Notes under the pieces: model-generated
Seen by the model: only the letters and a program-made list of their open reading frames with translations
What the model was told of the DNA's origin: nothing
Databases searched by the model: none
Assembly (NCBI GenBank): GCA_023427575.1
Contig: JAEZAY010000529.1
Location: forward strand, 1 to 5,496
Source of the DNA: Bacteroidota bacterium
GTDB lineage: Bacteria; Bacteroidota; Bacteroidia; Chitinophagales; Chitinophagaceae
Length of the DNA stretch: 5,496 nt
Direction: 5' to 3'
Shown: one piece after another, positions 1 through 5,023 of the stretch
How positions within the stretch are numbered: position 1 is the first letter of the stretch
Layout: the number at the start of each line of letters is the position of its first letter
Made by a program: the position numbers and the translations under genes

Positions 1-2
1 AC

Positions 3-653
3 TATGGATGGCATCAGAACCACCAGGGCACCTGGCATTACACCGCTTTTATTGAAAACGGCCGGGTACTGGACGATGAAAAATTGGCTTTAAAAACGGC
101 CTTCCTTGAAATAGCAGAATCGGGAAAAGCTAATTTTCGCTTTACCTGAAATCAAAACCTGATCCTCAGTGATATTATTCCTGCCGACAAAGATCATGTA
201 CATGGCATCCTGGAAAAATACGGGGTGATTGCCCATACCGATAATGCATCCACGATCCGGAAAAATGCCATGGCCTGTGTGGCTCTGAATACCTGTCCGC
301 TCGCACTGGCAGAAGCCCAGCGTTATATGCCTTCGCTGCTGGATAAGATTGAAGGAATGCTGGACCGGCATCAGTTGAAAGATCAGGATATTATCATTCG
401 GATGACCGGTTGTCCAAATGGATGTGCAAGGCCGGTAATTGCCGAAATTGGATTTGTAGGTACCGCCTATGGCAGATATAATTTACATCTGGGCGCCGAT
501 CTGGAAGGTACCCGGCTGAATCGTTTGTACAGGGAGAATCTGGATGAACCCCAGATTCTGGCCGAGCTGGATGCACTGCTGGGAGCGTATAGCCGTGAAA
601 AAGCGGCCGGTGAAAATTTCGGCGATTTTTCGCTGCGGAAAGAATGGGTTTAA
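3..653 (+). pseudogene. cysI: Sulfite reductase hemoprotein subunit (CysI family), C-terminal part, interrupted by an in-frame TGA
   Basis: The product would carry out the six-electron reduction of sulfite to sulfide on a coupled siroheme/4Fe-4S centre in the cytoplasm. The start lies upstream of the window. Codons from position 3 read GTWHYTAFIENGRV and FRFT, then TGA at 147-149, then NQNLILSD in the same frame; E. coli CysI has FRITANQNLI here. Downstream come the two cluster motifs: C-x5-C in MACVALNTCPLA (Cys codons at 276 and 294) and C-x3-C in TGCPNGCAR (411 and 423). RYNLHLG and GEN-FGDF near the end are also family hallmarks. The protein ends shortly after FGDF, without the longer tail of E. 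coli CysI. Homology continues in one frame on both sides of the stop, so the lesion is a point change rather than a frameshift, either recent or a sequencing error. A GTG at 225 could only start a C-terminal fragment. Nitrite reductase is the main alternative, but the siroheme and methionine neighbours favour sulfite. Confidence 0.88.
147..149 (+). other. Premature in-frame TGA inside cysI
   Basis: The codon sits between FRFT and NQNLIL, at a position that is Ala in E. coli CysI and is not one of the cluster-binding cysteines. A single G-to-T change from the glycine codon GGA would create it. Both flanks keep the same frame and family-like sequence. It may be a real nonsense mutation or a base-call error; the sequence alone cannot decide. 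Confidence 0.9.
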
Positions 654-719
654 ATTTCATAGTCACGGCTTTGTATAACCGTAATGAAACAGTCTAAATC
701 ATGTAACTGAACAAGCATA

Positions 720-2219
720 GTGGAAGAAGCAAAAACATTTGATAAACAGACAGAGTCGGGTGATACCAACCGGCTGTTTCCGGTTTTTATAAAGCTTGAG
801 CAGCTTTCTCTTCTCATTGTGGGCGGTGGTAAAGTGGCATTGGAAAAGTTGAATGCCGTCCTGGCAAATTCACCAGGCACAGCGATCAGGCTGGTGGCCA
901 GTTCCGTTAGCGATTCTGTTAAAGAAATTGCCGCGGTAAATTCCGGGATCACCGTTTTTGAAAGACCATTTGCCAGCTCCGATCTTGAAGGAGCCGATAT
1001 AGTAATTGTGGCTATCAATGATCCGGAAATCAGCCTTTTTATTTACAATGAAGTAAAACGGGCCGGAAAGCTCTGCAATGTGGCTGATAAGCCCGCTTTG
1101 TGTGATTTTTATCTGGGCTCTATCGTGCAGCGCGGAAACCTTAAGATTGCTATTTCCACGAATGGCAAATCGCCCACGGCAGCCAAAAGATTAAAAGAAG
1201 TATTGAATGATGCGATGCCGGAGCAGATCAATGATGTGATCGAAAATCTTCATGTCATCCGAAACCGCCTGAATGGTAATTTTGAGTATAAGATCAAAAA
1301 ACTGAATGCCATCACCAGGGTGTTGGTGGATAAACAGAATTCTGAAAGTCGCTGGAAAAAAATCGCCACTTATTCTGTTTCTGCTTTTGCGCTTATGCTG
1401 ATCGGGCATTTCATTTTTTCTTACCTGCCGCTTCAGCAAATGGCCGATGACACTGTTGCCTGGTACAAAACGCTGGACGATAATTTTCACTGGATGTTGC
1501 TGGCGGGATTTTTAGCGCAAATGGTGGATGGAGCGCTGGGTATGGGCTATGGCGTAACCAGCACTACTATATTATTGTCGGCCGGCGTAAATCTGACTTC
1601 CATTAGCGGCAGTATTCATACGGCCGAGATCTTTGCCAGCGGTGCATCCGGTTACAGCCACTACAAATTTGGCAACGTCAATAAAAAACTGTTTAAGGCC
1701 CTGTTGATCCCGGGGGTAATCGGCGCCGTATTAGGAGCGCTTCTTTTAATTAAATACGGGGAGTCGCATGCGGAATATGTACGGCCGCTACTGGCTGCCT
1801 ATACCTTGTTTTTAGGAATAAAAATTCTGGTGGGCGCCTTCCGCAAGCAGAAAAGGGTAAAGAAGTTTAAGCGCCATGGGATGTTGGCGGGCATTGGCGG
1901 ATTTCTGGATTCGTTTGGCGGCGGTGGCTGGGGTCCGATTGTTACCACTACACTGATCACCAAAGGAAGAAGCCCCCGATTTGTGATCGGATCGGTTAGT
2001 CTGACTGAATTTTTTGTAACCCTCGCCAGTGCTTTTACCTTTTTTACCTTCCTGGGCGTTACCCACTGGCAGGTGATCCTGGCATTGATTATTGGGGGCC
2101 TTGTTGCGGCGCCGCTTGCGGCGAGGCTAACGGGAAAGCTTCCACGAAAAACATCGTTTATTCTCCTGGGTATACTGGTTATATTCTGGAGTTTGCGAAT
2201 TTTGATTAAGGCCGTTTAA
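720..2219 (+). CDS. Siroheme synthase domain (precorrin-2 dehydrogenase/ferrochelatase) fused to a TauE/SafE (TSUP) transporter
   Basis: This 499-residue protein has two parts. Residues about 18-205 are Met8/CysG-like: an NAD-binding loop in LLIVGGGKVALEKL (GGGK at 35-38), then CNVADKPALCDF, where Asp123 matches the catalytic Asp of CysG/Met8, then ISTNGKSPTAAKRLKE and a helical dimerisation region. This domain oxidises precorrin-2 to sirohydrochlorin and inserts iron. Residues about 215-238 form a first membrane segment. Residues about 258-498 form the TSUP domain, with two related half-repeats, DGALGMGYGVTSTTILL (from 270) and DSFGGGGWGPIVTTTLI (from 397), and about eight hydrophobic stretches. 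TSUP proteins move sulfite, sulfate or organosulfur anions; the substrate here is unknown. The start is GTG at 720: it is the only usual start codon between the in-frame TGA at 708 and the conserved LFPVF motif. The gene follows cysI by 66 bp, so the same locus makes the cofactor and the reductase. No uroporphyrinogen methyltransferase domain is attached, so that step must be encoded elsewhere. Confidence 0.9.
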   Translation: MEEAKTFDKQTESGDTNRLFPVFIKLEQLSLLIVGGGKVALEKLNAVLANSPGTAIRLVASSVSDSVKEIAAVNSGITVFERPFASSDLEGADIVIVAINDPEISLFIYNEVKRAGKLCNVADKPALCDFYLGSIVQRGNLKIAISTNGKSPTAAKRLKEVLNDAMPEQINDVIENLHVIRNRLNGNFEYKIKKLNAITRVLVDKQNSESRWKKIATYSVSAFALMLIGHFIFSYLPLQQMADDTVAWYKTLDDNFHWMLLAGFLAQMVDGALGMGYGVTSTTILLSAGVNLTSISGSIHTAEIFASGASGYSHYKFGNVNKKLFKALLIPGVIGAVLGALLLIKYGESHAEYVRPLLAAYTLFLGIKILVGAFRKQKRVKKFKRHGMLAGIGGFLDSFGGGGWGPIVTTTLITKGRSPRFVIGSVSLTEFFVTLASAFTFFTFLGVTHWQVILALIIGGLVAAPLAARLTGKLPRKTSFILLGILVIFWSLRILIKAV

Positions 2220-2468
2220 ATAGCCATGTTTCCGGGTATTAAAAAATCATTGCTGTCCGGGTAAATGTGTTCAATGGGCCTCGGAAGAAATCCGTTAAGA
2301 AAATTGAAACGAACGGCGTAAAATAAAAACAGTTGTTACCGAAGCCCGGAAATTTTCTGTAGCCCGTAAGTCCTACTGGAGCTGGGTTATATTCTTACGC
2401 TGTGACTTGTTTTTATTTAGCCGGGATTTTCAATTTTTAGGATTTATTCCGGAGCCCGATTTTTTTGC

Positions 2469-2495
2469 TCCACTTTTTTTCTAAAAAAAAGTGGA
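2469..2495. repeat. Perfect inverted repeat, 12-bp stem with 3-nt loop (A/T-rich hairpin)
   Basis: TCCACTTTTTTT at 2469-2480 pairs exactly with AAAAAAAGTGGA at 2484-2495 around the loop CTA. A T7 run (2460-2466) lies just before the stem, but no T tract follows the hairpin on either strand, so it is not a standard intrinsic terminator. GGAGC at 2451-2455 could instead pair with GCTCC at 2467-2471, which would compete with the 5' arm of the main stem. It could be a transcript end, a processing site or a dispersed palindromic repeat. Confidence 0.55.
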
Positions 2496-2699
2496 AGGGG
2501 GCATTTACAATGACTGCTTCGAAATTTACTATTGATGCGGGTTTCAGGCAAATAGCAAGTTATTACCCGGACACCAATGATTGAAAGATCCCGGCGAAGA
2601 TCGGTTTTTAAGATCCTGTTTCTCTGGTTCCACCCTGTGAATCCCAGTCTGGCCGTTTTCCCCTGCCCATGGTTGAGCAGCATTTCGGCTATTCCGCCT

Positions 2700-2707
2700 T
2701 ACCTTTG
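2700..2707 (+). promoter_or_regulatory. Bacteroidota-type -7 promoter element before the OsmC gene
   Basis: TACCTTTG matches the Bacteroidota sigma-70-like -7 consensus TAnnTTTG exactly and lies 14 bases before the ATG at 2722. Transcription from it would give a very short leader through the A-rich stretch GTAAAATTAAATAC. The best upstream TTG (2673-2675) is 24 bases away, a few more than the usual spacing to the -33 element, so only the -7 half is well supported. It would start a second transcription unit that runs into metZ. Confidence 0.5.
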
Positions 2708-2721
2708 GTAAAATTAAATAC

Positions 2722-3147
2722 ATGATCTCTATTGAAGTGAACCGTGTAAGCGACGACTATGGCTTTGAAGCCCGCGATCAGAACGGACATACCGTACGGA
2801 TTGATACAAGCCCCGAAACGGGCGGTAAAAATTTTGGAGTTCGGCCCATGCAGCTTCTTTTAATGGGATTGGGTGGATGCAGTGGGATAGATATTGTTTC
2901 TATTCTAAAAAAACAAAGGCAGGAACTGAAAGGTTTTCGTTCTTATATAGAAGGGGAAAGAGAGGCGGGAAAGGAACCATCGTTATGGGAGAACGTAAAA
3001 ATTGTATTTGAACTGGAAGGTGATATTGATCAGGACAAGGCCGAAAGGGCCTGTGCGCTTTCCATGGACAAATATTGCTCGGTTGCCGAAACAATTCGTC
3101 GTGCCGGCGGAAACCTGAGCTGGGAAGTTCGGGTTAAGAGGCCTTAG
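2722..3147 (+). CDS. OsmC-family protein (YhfA-like), thiol-dependent redox protein
   Basis: This 141-residue protein has the length and layout of a single OsmC domain. The first signature is RPMQLLLMGLGGCSGID (Arg41, Cys53). The second is ALSMDKYCSVAETI (Cys119), matching the S-x-x-K-Y-C-S-V form of the family. The two cysteines are the residues that in characterised OsmC/Ohr proteins reduce organic hydroperoxides. It has no signal peptide or membrane segment, so it is probably cytosolic. The short, compact form resembles the YhfA branch, whose substrate is not settled, more than Ohr. The gene lies 51 bp before metZ and after the promoter-like element at 2700, so the two are probably co-transcribed. 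The context suggests a role in handling reactive sulfur or protecting thiols during sulfur assimilation; that is inference. ATG 2722 is the natural start, as the first strand of the domain begins at once. Confidence 0.87.
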   Translation: MISIEVNRVSDDYGFEARDQNGHTVRIDTSPETGGKNFGVRPMQLLLMGLGGCSGIDIVSILKKQRQELKGFRSYIEGEREAGKEPSLWENVKIVFELEGDIDQDKAERACALSMDKYCSVAETIRRAGGNLSWEVRVKRP

Positions 3148-3198
3148 AACTCCTGCATAAAATCCATTATTGTTCATTATCTCAAAGTATTTATAAGG

Positions 3199-4362
3199 AT
3201 GCATCCAATAACCAAAGCCATTCGTACTCAAACTCCGCGCGGAGCGGAAATGGAACATTCCACTCCAATGTTTTTGACCAGTAGCTTCTCTTTCGACAAC
3301 GCAGAGGATATGCGTGCGGCTTTTGCGGAAGAAACAGATGATAATATTTACAGCCGCTTCAGCAATCCCGGAGTAAATGAGTTTATCACTAAAATGTGTG
3401 TCCTTGAGGGGGTTGAATCTGGTTTTGCCACGGCATCGGGAATGGCCGCTGTTTTTGCATCGTTTATGGCTTTTCTCAAAACCGGGGATCATATTATCTG
3501 TTGCAGCGCGGTATTTGGTAGCACTCATAGTCTGGTGGCCAAATTTTTACCGAATTATGGAATTGAACACACGTTTGTAGACGCAGGAAATCCTGAAGAT
3601 TGGGAAAAGGCAATCAGGCCGAATACCAAAATGGTATTTATTGAAACACCAACCAATCCCGGGCTTGAAATTATCGATCTTGAAGCCATCGGGAAGCTTT
3701 GCAAAAAACACAATCTGATCTTTAATGTCGACAATTGTTTTGCAACGCCACTGCTTCAAAGGCCTGCTGATTATGGAGCCGACCTTATCGTGCATTCAGC
3801 AACGAAATGGATTGATGGCCAGGGTAGGGTATTGGGAGGAATCGTACTGGGAAATAAAGACCTGATCTATCAATTGTATCTTTTTTGCCGGAATACAGGC
3901 CCGGCCATGTCACCATTTAATGCATGGATCCTAAGCAAGAGCCTGGAAACCCTCGATGTGCGCATGGAACGCCATTCCTCCAATGCGCTTTACATCGCCC
4001 GGCAACTGGAAGGTCATCCAAAGCTGGCTTCGCTGCGTTATCCTTTTCTGGAATCGCATCCGCAGCATGAAATCGCCAAAAAACAAATGAAAACCGGTGG
4101 GGGCATTGTTTGTTTTGAATTAAAGGGCGGTATTGAAAGCGGGCGAAAGTTTTTAGACAGTTTGGAAATGCTGACACTTACGGCCAATCTGGGCGATACC
4201 CGCAGTATTGCGTCGCATCCGGCAAGCACCACACATGCAAAACTTTCCGAAAAAGAAAGAATGGAGGTGAATATAACGCCGGGGCTTATCCGCATTTCGG
4301 TGGGCCTCGAACACCGCGATGATATACTTGCTGATATAAAACAGGCCATCGAAAAAAGTTAG
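3199..4362 (+). CDS. metZ: O-succinylhomoserine sulfhydrylase, PLP-dependent Cys/Met metabolism family
   Basis: The enzyme makes homocysteine from an activated homoserine and a sulfur donor in the cytoplasm, the step before methionine. It belongs to the Cys/Met-metabolism PLP family (aspartate-aminotransferase fold). Visible motifs in order: STPMFLTSSF (about 21-30); IYSRFSNP, with Tyr51 and Arg53 that bind cofactor phosphate from the neighbouring subunit; ATASGMAA (about 78-84); ETPTNP (149-154); VDNCFATP with Asp178, which contacts the PLP ring nitrogen; HSATKWIDGQGR with Lys203 forming the Schiff base; and ANLGDTRSIASHPAST followed by LIRISVGLE with Arg365 for substrate carboxylate. At 387 residues, and with LGGIV and NTGPAMSPFNAW, it fits MetZ better than the longer MetY (around 430). 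Cystathionine gamma-synthase or a lyase is the alternative within this family. The ATG at 3199 sits inside GGATGCATCC, and no Shine-Dalgarno sequence is evident. The downstream JAB and E1 genes suggest that sulfur may be delivered on a protein thiocarboxylate rather than as free sulfide. Confidence 0.92.
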   Translation: MHPITKAIRTQTPRGAEMEHSTPMFLTSSFSFDNAEDMRAAFAEETDDNIYSRFSNPGVNEFITKMCVLEGVESGFATASGMAAVFASFMAFLKTGDHIICCSAVFGSTHSLVAKFLPNYGIEHTFVDAGNPEDWEKAIRPNTKMVFIETPTNPGLEIIDLEAIGKLCKKHNLIFNVDNCFATPLLQRPADYGADLIVHSATKWIDGQGRVLGGIVLGNKDLIYQLYLFCRNTGPAMSPFNAWILSKSLETLDVRMERHSSNALYIARQLEGHPKLASLRYPFLESHPQHEIAKKQMKTGGGIVCFELKGGIESGRKFLDSLEMLTLTANLGDTRSIASHPASTTHAKLSEKERMEVNITPGLIRISVGLEHRDDILADIKQAIEKS

Positions 4363-4388
4363 CTGAAGCCTTTTTGGGTTGCGGCGGA

Positions 4389-4417
4389 TTTGCTTTTTGT
4401 GGCGGGTATCTAATTTG
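4389..4417 (+). promoter_or_regulatory. Possible Bacteroidota-type promoter before the JAB-fold gene
   Basis: TTTG at 4389-4392 is followed after 18 bases by TAATTTG at 4411-4417, one base shorter than the TAnnTTTG consensus. It lies 25 bases before the ATG at 4443, within the 80-bp gap after metZ. The imperfect box and spacing make this tentative; the JAB gene may simply be read through from metZ. Confidence 0.3.
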
Positions 4418-4442
4418 CAGGAATAAGCTAAATTATAAATTG

Positions 4443-4853
4443 ATGATCTACTTAGGACATGAATCCAGGGCAAGAATTTCTTCCAATATTTTAGCAGTTG
4501 TTCCGCAGCCCGGATCGGGTTTTATTTTTGGTACTGAAGACACCGAAGGCAATCGAACCGTGACCGATATTTTTGGCTTGAACCGAAAGGAAAATTTTTC
4601 TATCTCAGAAGCGGATCTTTCCCAGGCCTTGGAATATGGCAATCAGCACGAATTAAAATTGCTGGGAATTTATACCTCACGGACAAATGAAGAGGCCATT
4701 CCGGATGAAGACCTTCTAATTGCAGATCATCCCGAATTCACGTATCTGATCTATTCTGTAAACAACTCAGAGCTGGGAGCGCCCAGGGCCTGGAGGTTTT
4801 CCGAAACTGCCGGATTTACCGAAGAGCTGATTTCTGATAAGCCATTGGCCTGA
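4443..4853 (+). CDS. JAB/MPN (Mov34) domain protein with degenerate metalloprotease site, HcyD-like
   Basis: This 136-residue protein has the outline of a small bacterial JAB/JAMM domain. An opening strand leads to PQPGSGFIFG (21-30), where the family has P-x-E-x-C-G-F-x-x-G. KLLGIYTSRTNEEAIPDEDL (72-91) sits where active enzymes have G-x-Y-H-S-H-P, about seven more residues, then S-x-x-D. YLIYSV (101-106) and RAWRFSE (115-121) match the later strands. The zinc ligands are gone: the Glu position is Pro23 and the two His are Thr78 and Arg80, each needing at least two base changes from a His codon. It is therefore probably a non-catalytic binding or scaffold protein. I chose ATG 4443 because the fold starts there; an in-frame extension to 4374 is Cys/Gly-rich and unlike the family. 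In Wolinella the JAMM enzyme HcyD trims the sulfur carrier HcyS beside an E1 and a sulfhydrylase, and the neighbours here match that set. Family assignment is by pattern only. Confidence 0.68.
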   Translation: MIYLGHESRARISSNILAVVPQPGSGFIFGTEDTEGNRTVTDIFGLNRKENFSISEADLSQALEYGNQHELKLLGIYTSRTNEEAIPDEDLLIADHPEFTYLIYSVNNSELGAPRAWRFSETAGFTEELISDKPLA

Positions 4854-4878
4854 TACCGCCACTTTTCGGTGATTCTAT

Positions 4879-4894
4879 TCAGGATCGATCCTGA
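4879..4894. promoter_or_regulatory. Perfect 16-bp palindrome, operator-like, upstream of the E1 gene
   Basis: TCAGGATCGATCCTGA reads the same on both strands with no spacer. It lies 25 bases after the JAB stop codon and about 130 bases before the E1 start. A gapless palindrome cannot form a good hairpin without opening its centre, so binding by a dimeric protein is more likely than termination. I found no second copy in the gaps between genes. Its function is not known. Confidence 0.4.
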
Positions 4895-5023
4895 CATTAC
4901 TTGCGCGCCGAAGGCTTACTTTCGATGTAAGTTTCCGAAGCTTCCCCTATTATTGTCCGGAGAAATTTTTTTAGAGGGCCCGGAAAGAATTCTGCCACTA
5001 CAACCGAAATTTGCCAAAGCGTT

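Larger units (their letters stand above)
2220..2721 (+). other. Long intergenic region without a convincing gene
   Basis: These roughly 500 bases separate the fusion gene from the OsmC gene. Neither strand shows an open frame with recognisable protein features. The longest minus-strand frame, over 2444-2683, reads through an A/T tract and looks like chance. A 24-codon frame from ATG 2510 follows a G-rich stretch, but its product is not recognisable. The region contains a 12-bp-stem inverted repeat at 2469-2495 and several short CCGGG/CCCGG motifs, including TTTCCGGG at 2229 and its reverse complement CCCGGAAA at 2345. It ends in a probable promoter. I see no tRNA and no riboswitch I can name. 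Confidence 0.6.

Noticed and set aside
147..149. Selenocysteine at the cysI TGA
   Set aside because: The aligned position in CysI is a small residue such as Ala, not Cys, and is not a cluster ligand. I see no convincing selenocysteine-insertion hairpin right after it.
1..653. Reassignment of TGA to glycine or tryptophan to explain the cysI stop
   Set aside because: The four other genes have no internal TGA over roughly 1,180 codons, glycine and tryptophan use normal codons throughout, and the JAB gene appears to end at TGA. A recoded genome should show many internal TGA codons.
2229..2352. TTTCCGGG at 2229 and CCCGGAAA at 2345 as a long-range inverted repeat
   Set aside because: The arms are only 8 bp and about 110 bases apart, and CCGGG-like words are common in this sequence, so chance is enough.
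2510..2584. Small 24-codon frame after a G-rich, Shine-Dalgarno-like stretch
   Set aside because: The peptide is not recognisable, and Bacteroidota rarely rely on such ribosome sites. A frame of this length is expected by chance in a 500-bp gap.
2444..2683. 79-codon minus-strand frame in the long intergenic region
   Set aside because: It runs through the A/T hairpin, is basic and low in complexity, and shows no domain or matching promoter.
3148..3198. SAM-type riboswitch before metZ
   Set aside because: The gap is only 51 bp and does not show the stems or conserved unpaired bases of SAM-I or SAM-II elements.
3197..3244. Palindromes GGATGCATCC at the metZ start and CTCCGCGCGGAG in early metZ
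   Set aside because: At 10 and 12 bp they are expected by chance in a window this long, and both lie in coding sequence constrained by the protein.
2983..3528. Long minus-strand frames opposite the OsmC and metZ genes (also opposite cysI and the fusion gene)
   Set aside because: They are antisense shadows of well-supported genes and their translations show no recognisable domains.
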